NCBI GenBank assembly: GCA_005799265.1
Contig: SYHD01000288.1
Coordinates: forward strand, 1-53,635
Reading direction: 5' to 3'
DNA from: Planctomycetia bacterium
GTDB taxonomy: Bacteria > Planctomycetota > Planctomycetia > Gemmatales > Gemmataceae
DNA length: 53,635 nt
Shown here in pieces: positions 8,590 through 16,847 of the stretch. The translations under genes and the position numbers were made by a program. Under the pieces are notes generated by a model. The model was not told the DNA's origin. It ran no database searches and saw nothing but the letters and a program-made list of their open reading frames with translations. Each line of letters begins with the position of its first letter. Within the stretch, counting starts at the first letter, position 1.

Positions 8590-9996
8590 CTACGCCAGCG
8601 CCTTTTCGATCACATGCCGGTGTTCGACGCCCGTCAGCCGTTGATCCAATCCCTGATAGAAGAAGCTGAGCCGTTCGTGGTCGAGGCCCATCAAGTGCAG
8701 GACGGTCGCGTGCAGGTCGCTGATGTGGTGGCGATCCTCGACGGCGTTGAAGCCGAGCTCGTCGGTCGCGCCGATCGTCTGCCCGCCTTTGACGCCGGCG
8801 CCGGCGAGCCACATCGAGAAGCCGAACGGGTTGTGATCGCGGCCCGGTCGTCCGACGCCCTCGCTCGTCGGCGTGCGGCCGAACTCCCCGCCCCAGATCA
8901 AGAGCGTCTCGTCCCACAGGCCCGTGCGTTTCAGATCGTTGATGAGGGCGGCGATCGGTTGATCGGTCTCGCCGGCGTGAAGCGCATGGTTGCGAATGCA
9001 ATCGCTGTGCCCGTCCCAGGTGTCCTCCAGATGACCGCCGCCGGAGTAGAGCTGCACGAAACGCACGCCTGATTCCAACAGGCGGCGCGTGATCAAGCAC
9101 TTGCGGCCAAAGTCGGCGGTGAGCGGATTGTCGAGGCCGTACATCGTGCGTGTCTGGGCGCTCTCGCGGTTGACATCGACGACCTCGGTTGCGCGCGTCT
9201 GCATGCGGTAGGCGAGCTCGTACGATTCGATACGCGCGGCCAATTCGGAGTCGCCTGGCCGCGTCTTGAGATGCTCTTGATTCAAGCGCTGCAAGAGATC
9301 GAGCGACTCGCGCTGCGTTTGCGGGCTGACGCCGGGCGGCGTGGCGAGATCGAGCAGCGGCGTGCCGGTGCTGCGGAAGAGCGTGCCCTGGTGCGAGGCC
9401 GGCATGAAGCCCGCGGTCCAGTTCGACGCGCTGCCGATTGGCCCGCCGCGCGGATCGGTCATGACGACATAGCTCGGCAAGCTGTCGTTGAGTGAGCCGA
9501 GGCCATAGCTCAGCCAGGCGCCGAGGGACGGCCGACCGATCTGCACGCTGCCGGTGTTCATCTGAATGCACCCGGACGCATGCGCTGCCGTGTCGGTGTA
9601 GAGCGAGCGGATGACGCACAGATCGTCGGCATAGCGCGCCGTGTGCGGGAAGAGGGCGCTGATCTCGAGCCCCGACTGCCCATACTTGCGAAACGTGAAC
9701 GGCGTCTGCATGAGATTGCCGATGGGCCGGCCATTGGAGCCAACGGGCGTCTCGCCGCGATAGGGTTGGTTGTGATGGCGCGTCAGAGCCGGTTTGTGAT
9801 CGAACGTATCGACCTGGCTCGGCGCCCCGTTCATGAACAGGAAGACGCAATGCTTGGCCCTGGAAAGCCCAGGGACGGCCGTCCCTGGGCTTTGCGCGAA
9901 GAACCCGTCGCGCGAAAGCAGATCGATCAGCGCGAGGCCCGCGAAGCCGGCGCCGGCGCGGGTGAAGAAGGAGCGGCGGGAACAAGGGATTGCCAT
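8590..9996 (-). CDS. DUF1501 domain-containing secreted protein
   Basis: 468 aa DUF1501 protein with a Tat-like leader (CSRRSFFTRAGAGFAGLALIDLL). Landmarks are FMNGAPSQVDTFDHKP, the GGEFGRTPTSEG and GRDHNPFGFSMWLAG blocks, and a C-terminal LGFNAVEDRHHISDLHATVLHLMGLDHERLS pattern typical of the subgroup that includes the 29859 copy. A perfect 30-bp palindrome at 9864-9893 is read in frame just after the leader and adds the peptide SPGTAVPGLSRA. Fragments of related genes lie on both sides (3' piece at 7803-7902, 5' piece at 12824-12929). The exact reaction of DUF1501 proteins is unknown. Confidence 0.92.
   Translation of the reverse strand: MAIPCSRRSFFTRAGAGFAGLALIDLLSRDGFFAQSPGTAVPGLSRAKHCVFLFMNGAPSQVDTFDHKPALTRHHNQPYRGETPVGSNGRPIGNLMQTPFTFRKYGQSGLEISALFPHTARYADDLCVIRSLYTDTAAHASGCIQMNTGSVQIGRPSLGAWLSYGLGSLNDSLPSYVVMTDPRGGPIGSASNWTAGFMPASHQGTLFRSTGTPLLDLATPPGVSPQTQRESLDLLQRLNQEHLKTRPGDSELAARIESYELAYRMQTRATEVVDVNRESAQTRTMYGLDNPLTADFGRKCLITRRLLESGVRFVQLYSGGGHLEDTWDGHSDCIRNHALHAGETDQPIAALINDLKRTGLWDETLLIWGGEFGRTPTSEGVGRPGRDHNPFGFSMWLAGAGVKGGQTIGATDELGFNAVEDRHHISDLHATVLHLMGLDHERLSFFYQGLDQRLTGVEHRHVIEKALA
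9864..9893. repeat. 30-bp perfect palindrome inside the DUF1501 coding sequence
   Basis: The half-site AAAGCCCAGGGACGG is followed immediately by its exact reverse complement. It is in frame in the DUF1501 gene at 8590-9996, at the junction between the export signal and the folded domain. Similarity to the DUF1501 5' fragment at 12824 begins at the base immediately after this palindrome (9894). Confidence 0.95.
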
Positions 9997-10603
9997 CGGT
10001 TCTCCTTTTCCTTCGATCAGGCCTCGAATTTGACCTCAAGCTATTTGGGGTGCGGTATGTTAATTCTACTGCAACATCAAAAATGGTTCCAGTTCGCCAC
10101 AGACGGTCTGGACATTGCCGGCTGAGAATGCCCAACTCCGTCTCGGCCATGTTGCGCACAAGTAATACAACAACTTGGTGTACATGGCTTAGCGGTTGTG
10201 TAGCCGTTCACCTCCCCTCTCCCTCTGTACTCAGGGGGAGAGGGGTCGGGGGTGAGGGGGAGGAACAGACAGTTGCGCGACGCCTCAACCCCTCACCCCC
10301 AGCCCCTCTCCCCTGAGTACAGGGGAGAGGGGTGAACGGTTACGCGGTTGTTTTTGGGTAACTCCAAGAGTTCAAACCACGTGCACGTTGTTCAAGTCTC
10401 CGCTCCGCTCGATTCGGATGAATCGTCAATTGCGTGCGTGGGTTTCGACTGTCCACGCTGATCCCCACGAGAACAGGAGGCGCTTACTTTCGCGTTTTCT
10501 CTGTATTCCCCGTACTCCGAGTGGTCTCAATTTTTGGTAGGAGTCGGCGCGAGGTGTCCAGGTTCCGCTCTTTTCTTTTCTTGATTCAATCGGAGTTCAC
10601 GCC
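9997..10603. other. 607-bp intergenic region without a supported gene
   Basis: Upstream of both the minus-strand DUF1501 gene and the plus-strand C92 gene, so it should contain divergent promoters. It holds the REPIN-like element at 10206-10337. I see no convincing coding sequence: short open frames here have no domain content or ribosome binding sites. A CGGAG stretch 8 bases before 10604 can serve as the ribosome binding site of the C92 gene. I could not pick a convincing -10/-35 pair. Confidence 0.6.
10206..10337. repeat. REPIN-like element, copy A (132 bp)
   Basis: Two REP-like arms of about 50 bp face each other around a roughly 30-bp unique centre containing AACAGACAGTTGCG. Each arm contains its own small palindrome centred on TGTACTCAGGGG / CCCCTGAGTACA. 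The element is repeated at 49840-49971 in the opposite orientation with only 5 differences in 132 bp by manual alignment. It has no coding capacity of its own. Confidence 0.92.
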
Positions 10604-12760
10604 ATGGAAATCGCCCAGGTCCTTCCCGGATTGCGGCGCGGACTGCACTGGCTCCTCATGGGATCGCTCAGCTTGGCCGTCGCCTGGGGCGTGACCGGCG
10701 CTCTTCTTGGCTGGCACCAGGAAATTCATGCGTTCGATCACTTCCGCGTCAAGTTCTTTCTGACGCTCATCGGTTTCGTCCTGGGGGCCTGGCTGGCGGG
10801 CATCCAGGTCGAGGCGGCCAAGATTTTTCCCCGGCTCACCATCGTCGGCCTCGCGTCCATGCTGATTTCGCAAGCCATGTTCCTGCTCCTGGTCTGGACG
10901 ACCTGGAAGTCCTCGACGCCGCTCTGGCGCATCTGGTGGATTGCCCTGGTAGGAACCGTCACCACCACCCACATCATTGTCCTCATGAGTCGGAGTGCCG
11001 AGCACGGCAAGCGCACCGCGCTGAGCACGGTCGCCTGCGCGCTGCTCGCGTGTTGCCTGCTCATCGGGCTGGCCCTGCGGAAGGACTTGCTGGCCACCCC
11101 GTCGCCGTTGGAGATCTGGATCTGGATGTTGCCCACGCTCGGCTCCGTGGTCGGCTCCGTGGTCTTGTGGTATCGAACCAACGAAACGCTCACCTTGCCG
11201 CGTTCACGCTGGTGGATGCTTCTTTGGGTGCCGATGTGTTTCATGGGAACCTTCCTGTTCGGTTTTTATGCCGGGCGCGTCACGACTCCGCCGCCGAGCA
11301 TCGTGGATCTGGTCCCCTCCAACTTGACGGAGCTTTCCCCCAAGCAGCTCGACGAGCAGGTGCGCGGCGATCTGACGCGGCTGAAGGCCGTCGCCGTAAG
11401 CGTGGACGATCTCGTGGGCAAGAACTCGGCGCTACGGGCGGACCTTCAGAAGAAGCTCGCCGACGAGAAGCGTCAATATTTCTTGCCCGAAGAAGAGAAC
11501 GATCTGAAGGCTCAATTCATGAGCTATCTCGCCTACCGGGCGGCGCTCTTGCGCATGGTGGCGACGTACAGCGGCTTCGCTTCGGTGACCGACGCGGAGG
11601 CGCGGGGCCGTTGCTTCCTGGTCGGCTTCGGCGCCGGCACGACCCTGTTTGCCGCCAGCCGGCAATTGATCCACGACTATCACGATGATCCGGTTGCCCG
11701 CAAGAAATTGAATGAGGCGGACCCCAACTGGGGCATCCCCGCCGGCATGTTCGACCGCATCCACGACAGTGCCCGCAACGAGCGGAATGCCGAGGTCTGT
11801 GATGAAATGGCCGCCTATTTCCAGACTCGGAACTCCGAGTGGCGCGTCGGCAAGGTGTTTGCCAACGAGGACTACCAGTGGCTCCAGGGGCGCATCGAGA
11901 AATCGCTCCTGGGTATGCGCACCCACGCCGTCGCCCATCATCAGGTGCAATTCGAACGCATCCTGCGGCGCGTCAAGCAAGATACCTACTCGCCCGTTTA
12001 CGCCACCCAGTCGCTGGTTTCCATCTGGATCGGCGATACGCGGCTAATGCGGCGGCCGCCGTTCATCTCGCACGAACAGATTGCCGAGATCAAGCCCAAG
12101 CTACAGGCGGGGGACATTATCCTGGAGCGGCGCAACTGGTTCCTGTCCAATTCCTTCCTGCCGGGTTTCTGGCCGCACGCCGCCCTGTACGTCGGCGAAA
12201 TCGACGACCTCGAGCGCCTGGGGATTGCGCGCCGCGACGGGGCGACCTGGACGGCCGATGACGCCGTGATCCGCGAGCGTCTGCCGGCCTATCTCAAGAA
12301 AACCAGTGACGGCCGAGCGCACAATGTGATCGAAAGCGTCAGCGAAGGCGTAATCTTCAATTCCATCTTCGAATCCCTGCACGCCGATTACGTGGCGATC
12401 CTGCGTCCGCGCCTCACGGACAAACAGAAGGCCGAGGCGATCCGGCGTGCATTCAGCCATCAGGGCAAGCCGTATGATTTCGAGTTCGATTTCGCGACGG
12501 CCGACAAGCTGGTCTGCACCGAGCTAGTTTACCGTTCGTACGAGGGCCTCTTGCATTTCGACCTGGTGCGCATCATGGGCCGGCACACGCTGCCCGCCGT
12601 GGAGATCGGCCGCACGTTTGAACGCCAGCAGGGCACCGCCAAGCAGCAACTCGATTTCGTATTGTTCCTGGATGCCGTGCCAGGCGAGGGTTGCTGCCGG
12701 GAGGCGGGCGCGGACGTGTTTATCAAATCCTGCGCGCGCTCGCGCGGCTTTAATGAATGA
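10604..12760 (+). CDS. Membrane protein with C-terminal YiiX/C92 permuted papain-like domain
   Basis: 718 aa. The N-terminal 230 residues hold about six hydrophobic membrane segments. A soluble, helical linker region follows (about residues 240-490). The C-terminal third is a YiiX/YaeF (peptidase C92) type permuted papain-fold domain: GDIILERRNWFLSN, then FWPHAALYVG with the presumed catalytic His525, and DKLVCTELVYRSY with the presumed nucleophile Cys638. The His-before-Cys order is the hallmark of the permuted NlpC/P60-type fold. Relatives act as amidases or lipid hydrolases; the substrate here is unknown. The CGGAG ribosome binding site and leader region are preceded by a REPIN-like repeat. 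Confidence 0.85.
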   Translation: MEIAQVLPGLRRGLHWLLMGSLSLAVAWGVTGALLGWHQEIHAFDHFRVKFFLTLIGFVLGAWLAGIQVEAAKIFPRLTIVGLASMLISQAMFLLLVWTTWKSSTPLWRIWWIALVGTVTTTHIIVLMSRSAEHGKRTALSTVACALLACCLLIGLALRKDLLATPSPLEIWIWMLPTLGSVVGSVVLWYRTNETLTLPRSRWWMLLWVPMCFMGTFLFGFYAGRVTTPPPSIVDLVPSNLTELSPKQLDEQVRGDLTRLKAVAVSVDDLVGKNSALRADLQKKLADEKRQYFLPEEENDLKAQFMSYLAYRAALLRMVATYSGFASVTDAEARGRCFLVGFGAGTTLFAASRQLIHDYHDDPVARKKLNEADPNWGIPAGMFDRIHDSARNERNAEVCDEMAAYFQTRNSEWRVGKVFANEDYQWLQGRIEKSLLGMRTHAVAHHQVQFERILRRVKQDTYSPVYATQSLVSIWIGDTRLMRRPPFISHEQIAEIKPKLQAGDIILERRNWFLSNSFLPGFWPHAALYVGEIDDLERLGIARRDGATWTADDAVIRERLPAYLKKTSDGRAHNVIESVSEGVIFNSIFESLHADYVAILRPRLTDKQKAEAIRRAFSHQGKPYDFEFDFATADKLVCTELVYRSYEGLLHFDLVRIMGRHTLPAVEIGRTFERQQGTAKQQLDFVLFLDAVPGEGCCREAGADVFIKSCARSRGFNE

Positions 12761-12779
12761 GGGAAGAAAAGAAGTAACC

Positions 12780-12823
12780 GTTCGCCCTTCTCCTCTGTAC
12801 TCGGGGGAGAGGGGATGAGGGGT
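12780..12823. repeat. Solo REP (single arm of the REPIN family)
   Basis: About 44 bp resembling one arm of the 132-bp elements: a CTCTGTACTCGGGGGAGAGG core followed by a GATGAGGGGTG tail. It is more degenerate than the REPIN arms. It abuts the DUF1501 5' fragment with no gap: the homology to the intact DUF1501 gene starts at 12824. Confidence 0.82.
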
Positions 12824-12929
12824 GCGCGAAGAAGCCATCGCGCGAGAGCAGGTCGATCGGCGCGAGGCCCGCGAAGCCGGCGCCGGCGCGGGCGAAGAAG
12901 GAGCGGCGGGATAGCGATGGAATCCACAT
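12824..12929 (-). pseudogene. DUF1501 5'-end fragment (leader peptide only)
   Basis: Positions 12824-12911 match 9894-9981 of the intact DUF1501 gene with 6 differences in 88 bp. A start codon at 12929 still opens a frame encoding SRRSFFARAGAGFAGLAPID and the following LLSRDGFFA, i.e. the Tat-like leader. It then runs straight into the solo REP at 12780-12823, so only about 36 family residues remain. This is a relic of a sixth DUF1501 gene. Confidence 0.87.
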
Positions 12930-12955
12930 AAGAGTGTGCCCGTATTTATCGGTCC

Positions 12956-13886
12956 TCATTCCTTAAACCGCTTTTCGCGATGGTGCGCCAGGTATTTGGC
13001 CGTTTTTGTTGATGGTTTTCTGGCCAATGAGCCTTTGCCAATACCGAGAATGCGCCGTTCCGCGTCGCTTAGTAGAGACGATAAGAGCATTGTGCCCGTT
13101 GAGGCGAAGGAAATGAGCCCTGCGTCGAAGAGTGCATCGATAGTCGCCACAAGTGCCAGTCCATTTTGGGGATCCAGTCGCTCATCATCGGTGGCTTCGC
13201 TCCACGGTTTGATATGCGAGGCTCTGATGGCATCGTGCGTATGCGATCCCGTGACAGCGCACCGACTTCCCCAAATGTCGAGTACCTGATGTTCGGAATC
13301 TCCCTTGACCAATACGTGCATTAACCAGGGTTTCCTTCGTTGTAGCATCAATGTTGCGTTTCGCTATCGAAATTAGGTCTTCCGTAAGCGAACTCTCTTC
13401 ACCATTCATCAGCGACCGAAACTTTTCCTGTGTTATCTCGTAAATCGTCGGCATAAGGAAGACCTGCGTCCGGAATGCGATATCCCGCGGGGCCTTCGCC
13501 CATTTGATGTCCAGGTGGTTGGCGAACGAGTCCTCTGGACCAAACGGTTCCGAATGGGAATTAGGATCATGATAAGCGGAACGCTTGACTGTTCCGACGG
13601 CAGCAAGTTTTTTTAATCCTCGTCGGGCAATGACCATGTGCCCTGGTTTTACCGAATGGTAGAATCTGTGCATCATTCGTGTTGCCTTTGTCACTACAGA
13701 CGATATTTCCTTTGGGTATTTGCGACGGTAAAGTTTGCGGAGTTCATCCTCACCATGGGATGAAACATCACCTAACCTTGACCAGCCGATCGAGATGACG
13801 CCATGTTTGAGGTCGTAATTCCAAACCCGCTCCCACTCGTCAGGGTAGCGGTAGTCATAAGGCGCAATTACCCAGTAACGTCCCAT
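12956..13886 (-). pseudogene. EVE-like + HNH restriction endonuclease gene, interrupted by a frameshift
   Basis: Two overlapping frames together make one nuclease. From 13886 the first frame encodes an EVE/PUA-like domain (YWVIAPYDY, GVISIGWSRLGD, VKPGHMVIARRG, AVGTVKRSAY), then a linker ending VNARIGQGRFR. In the +1 frame the protein continues HQVLDIWGSRCAVTG, RASHIKPW and ERLDPQNGLAL...DALFD, the usual C-terminal HNH domain of restriction enzymes. Removing one base of the TT at 13292-13293 joins the halves as GQGRFRHQVLDIWG, which fits the family. EVE domains read modified bases, so the intact ancestor was probably a modification-dependent nuclease. Composition is more AT-rich than in neighbours, suggesting transfer. 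A sequencing or assembly error is possible. Confidence 0.85.
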
Positions 13887-13938
13887 TTGTGGTCATCCCA
13901 ACAGAGTTCCGGTGGAGCTGCAACGAGAACTTCATTGC

Positions 13939-14673
13939 TCACGCAAGAAGTCGCCGCCGCCTGCACGCCTCCTGGTACGCCGCCTCGAAATCGACCGGTA
14001 CAAACAAATCGCCGGTCAAGCGCAACGGCAACGTCGGCAGCGTCGCCCCTAGCGTGAGAGTCCGTTTCCAGAGGTCGATCTCCTCTTGCTCGCCCCGACG
14101 CGCAGGACGATAAGCGGCGGCATAAAGATTCACGTCACCTGCAAAATCCAGATCCTGGGCGGCCTCCATGAGGCGCATTATCTCGTTGTGAAGGTTGGCG
14201 CGACGGTTGGTCACGACGTCCATCACGATCAAACTGACGCCCTGTGCAAGGTAGCTCGCGCACTTCGTGGCGAAAGCGAGGCGTTCGGCTGGGCGGTCCT
14301 TGTTGCTGGGACTGACCAACTCGATAACACCGACGAGCGTCAGCCCGGCGGTCGTGTTGAAGACGCGGACCTCGAACGTGTCCGGGAAAGCGGCCGGGAT
14401 CGTGTGATCCGGAACGGGGGGAGCATACGCCGGCGCGACGAGCGTTGCCAGCGCCGGACCGACGGCGGCAATTTCCTCAAGAGACAGTGGCCCCTGATAG
14501 GTGGCGACATCGATCTCGAAGCCTACGCCGGCGTGGGTGTGCTCCTCGACCTGATAATCCGAGGGCAGCAACGCCGCGATGCCGTCGGCGATCCGCGTCG
14601 CCCAGTTGGAATGAAACGACTCCCAGTGATGATGGGGATAAAGCGGCGGGTGAAAATGATCGAACAAGGGCAT
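13939..14673 (-). CDS. DUF4058 family protein
   Basis: 244 aa. DUF4058 signature features are the N-terminal HFHPPLYPHHHWESFHSNWA block, the central GVIELVSPSNKDRPAERLAF block and a C-terminal LPLRLTGDLFVPVDFEAAY segment. The E-L-V-S-P-S-N-K stretch recalls the acidic/Lys motif of Uma2-type PD-(D/E)xK proteins, and a distant relation is plausible, but no function is established. I chose the ATG at 14673 because the family begins at MPLFDHF; the frame stays open for 25 more codons without conserved residues. It is the last gene of a minus-strand run after PSD1, 58 bp downstream. Confidence 0.82.
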   Translation of the reverse strand: MPLFDHFHPPLYPHHHWESFHSNWATRIADGIAALLPSDYQVEEHTHAGVGFEIDVATYQGPLSLEEIAAVGPALATLVAPAYAPPVPDHTIPAAFPDTFEVRVFNTTAGLTLVGVIELVSPSNKDRPAERLAFATKCASYLAQGVSLIVMDVVTNRRANLHNEIMRLMEAAQDLDFAGDVNLYAAAYRPARRGEQEEIDLWKRTLTLGATLPTLPLRLTGDLFVPVDFEAAYQEACRRRRLLA

Positions 14674-14731
14674 GGGGCCATCCTCGCAACTTGGCGCCGG
14701 GTTCTCTCGTGTGATTATACCTGCTGATGCC

Positions 14732-16741
14732 TCAATCCGCATACGCAAACTCGTTCAGATTGTAGATCACCCGGCACATTTGCTCCAGCGATTGTCGCTT
14801 CAGAAAATCGCGCAGCGCCGCGCGTTCCGCATCGGTCGGCAATCGGCACAGCGCCAGGCGATACGCTAGCTCGATCTGGCGGTCGGCGTCGTTGCCGGCT
14901 TCCTTGCGTAAACGCTCGGCGAAGTGTCTGGCTTGCCGATTGATGAACGCGCCGTTGAAGAGCGTCAACGCTTGCGGGGCGACCGTCGTCGTCAGGCGTT
15001 TGTCGTTGGGACGCGTCGAATCGCACAGGTCGAGCGTTTCCAGCATCGGCACCACGAAGCTCCTCTTGATGTGCGCGTAGACGGTGCGGCGCGACGCTTC
15101 CTTTTCGTCGAATGGCTTCCAGATCCTGTCGGGATCGCTGTTGCCGGCAAGGGCTTCCTTCGGCACTTCGGGGTACATGCTGGGACCGAACATTCTTGGA
15201 TTGAGCTGGCCGCTGACGAGCAAGGCGGAGTCGCGGATCGCTTCGACTTCGAGGCGCTTGTACGGAAATCTCCATAGCAGGGTGTTTTCTGGATCGATCT
15301 TGGCGTAGTCCTTGTTCCAGGTCTTGGCCATGCGGTAGGTGTTGCTGGTGAGGATGAGGTGGTGGAGATGCTTGATGCTCCAACCATCCCCACGCTTGGG
15401 CGTGGGACTGGTAGGGGATACGAATTCCGCCGCCAGCCAATCGAGCAGTTCCGGATGCGTCGGCGCCTGGCCCATGATGCCGAAGTCGTTCGGCGTGCGC
15501 ACGATGCCTGCGCCGAAGTGGTAGTGCCATATGCGATTGACCATGACGCGGGCCGTCAGCGGATGCTCCGGACGCGCGAGCCATTTCGCCAATGTCAAGC
15601 GCCGCAGGCTCGTTTGTTCGCCCGGCAGTGGAAACGTAGGCTGATTGGCGACGAGCACCGCGGGCATCCCTGGCCCGACCTTCGGCCCTGGGCGCGTCGC
15701 TTTGCCGCGGATCAGTAGATACGTGTCCGGCGACTTCGGCGTCGGCTCGCGCAGGAAGTAGCCACGCGGCAAATCGGGGATGCTCTTGCGCAGTTCGTCC
15801 ACCTTGGCGGGCGTCGGTTTCCCTTTGGGCACGTCCTTCAGGAGCGCGGCGATTTGCTTGTCCCGCTCGGTTTGCCGATCGAGCTCGGTGCGCGTGCCAA
15901 CCGGCAAGTCAAGCTCGGTGCGACCGGCGCGCGGCCGAACCAGCGGATCGAAGATTGCGACCATGCGATAGTAATCGTGGATCGTCAACGCCTCGAATTT
16001 GTGGTCGTGGCAACGCGCGCAGGCAAGCGTCGTGCCCATGAAGACGAGCGAAGTCGCATTGACGAGATCGTCGAGCTGATCGAAGCGGTCTTCCTTCGGG
16101 TCGGCCGGCTCGTCGTCCCAGGGCCCGAGCCGATTGAAGCCGAGCGCGAGCTGCGTGTCGGCGTTGGCGTCGGGCAGCTCGTCGCCGGCGAGTTGCTCCA
16201 GCAGGAAGCGATCGTACGGCTTGTCGTCGTTGAACGCCTTGATGACGTAATCGCGATAGCGCCAAACGCTCGGCTTGACCGCGTCGCGCTCATAGCCGGC
16301 GGTCTCGGCGTAACGCACCACGTCGAGCCAATGGCGGCCCCAACGTTCGCCGTAGGTCGGACGAGCGAGCAGATCGCGCACGACAGCGTCCATCGCTTCC
16401 GGCGTCGGGTTTTTCAGGAACGCATCCTGCTCCGCCAAGATCGGCGGCAAACCTGTCACATCGAGATGAACGCGCCGCAGCCATGCGCTCGGCTCCGCAG
16501 GAGACGCCGGCATCCAGCCCTTCGCTTCGAGCTTCGCCAGCACGAAGGCGTCGATTGGATTGCGCACCCACCCGGCATTTTTCACCTTCGGCGACGCGGG
16601 ACGCTTCACGGGCTGATACGACCAGTGCGAGCGGTCGGCGGGCTTGATCTTGGCGTCGTACTTGGCGAGTTCTTTTGATTCGCCGGCGTGCCCGGTTGGC
16701 ACGAGGATCATCGAGCCAATGAAGATCGCACAATATCGCAT
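14732..16741 (-). CDS. DUF1549/DUF1553 (PSCyt2-PSD1) secreted protein
   Basis: 669 aa. A Sec signal sits at residues 1-19 (start chosen at 16741, giving MRYCAIFIGSMILVPTGHAG; an upstream frame extension has no signal). DUF1549 comes first (NPIDAFVLAKLEAKGW, LRRVHLDVTGLPP, YGERWGRHWLDVVRYAET), with a CARCH motif (C241, C244, H245) that could bind haem c. DUF1553 follows (LTLAKWLARPEHPLTARVMVNR onward). Unlike the paralogue at 24587 it lacks the N-terminal PSCyt1 cytochrome domain. A palindromic repeat at about 15380-15416 is read in frame as SPTSPTPKRG. The family is exported and thought to act with DUF1501 proteins; its chemistry is unknown. Confidence 0.9.
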   Translation of the reverse strand: MRYCAIFIGSMILVPTGHAGESKELAKYDAKIKPADRSHWSYQPVKRPASPKVKNAGWVRNPIDAFVLAKLEAKGWMPASPAEPSAWLRRVHLDVTGLPPILAEQDAFLKNPTPEAMDAVVRDLLARPTYGERWGRHWLDVVRYAETAGYERDAVKPSVWRYRDYVIKAFNDDKPYDRFLLEQLAGDELPDANADTQLALGFNRLGPWDDEPADPKEDRFDQLDDLVNATSLVFMGTTLACARCHDHKFEALTIHDYYRMVAIFDPLVRPRAGRTELDLPVGTRTELDRQTERDKQIAALLKDVPKGKPTPAKVDELRKSIPDLPRGYFLREPTPKSPDTYLLIRGKATRPGPKVGPGMPAVLVANQPTFPLPGEQTSLRRLTLAKWLARPEHPLTARVMVNRIWHYHFGAGIVRTPNDFGIMGQAPTHPELLDWLAAEFVSPTSPTPKRGDGWSIKHLHHLILTSNTYRMAKTWNKDYAKIDPENTLLWRFPYKRLEVEAIRDSALLVSGQLNPRMFGPSMYPEVPKEALAGNSDPDRIWKPFDEKEASRRTVYAHIKRSFVVPMLETLDLCDSTRPNDKRLTTTVAPQALTLFNGAFINRQARHFAERLRKEAGNDADRQIELAYRLALCRLPTDAERAALRDFLKRQSLEQMCRVIYNLNEFAYAD
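15380..15416. repeat. TSPTxKRG-type palindromic repeat inside PSD1
   Basis: The core is CCCACGC-TTGG-GCGTGGG with partly matching flanks, read on the minus strand as SPTSPTPKRGD. It is a short form of the element at 26399-26464 and lies at the equivalent position of the homologous gene, between the LDWLAxEF and GWxxxxLxxLxLTS motifs. Confidence 0.8.
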
Positions 16742-16847
16742 GGCAGGCCTCGGATTGGGAATGTCGTTTATGCTCTGCGCAGCCCCACGCGATGCCGGCG
16801 ACGAATTTGCCGACGCCACGATGACGCAGGCGCGTTGCCTGACGCGC

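Noticed and set aside
10434-10694. Short plus-strand frame ahead of the C92 gene
   Set aside because: No domain, no ribosome binding site, and it overlaps the well-supported C92 start.
13292-13293. Programmed frameshifting in the EVE-HNH gene
   Set aside because: No slippery heptamer or downstream stimulatory structure is visible; simple indel or sequencing error is more likely.
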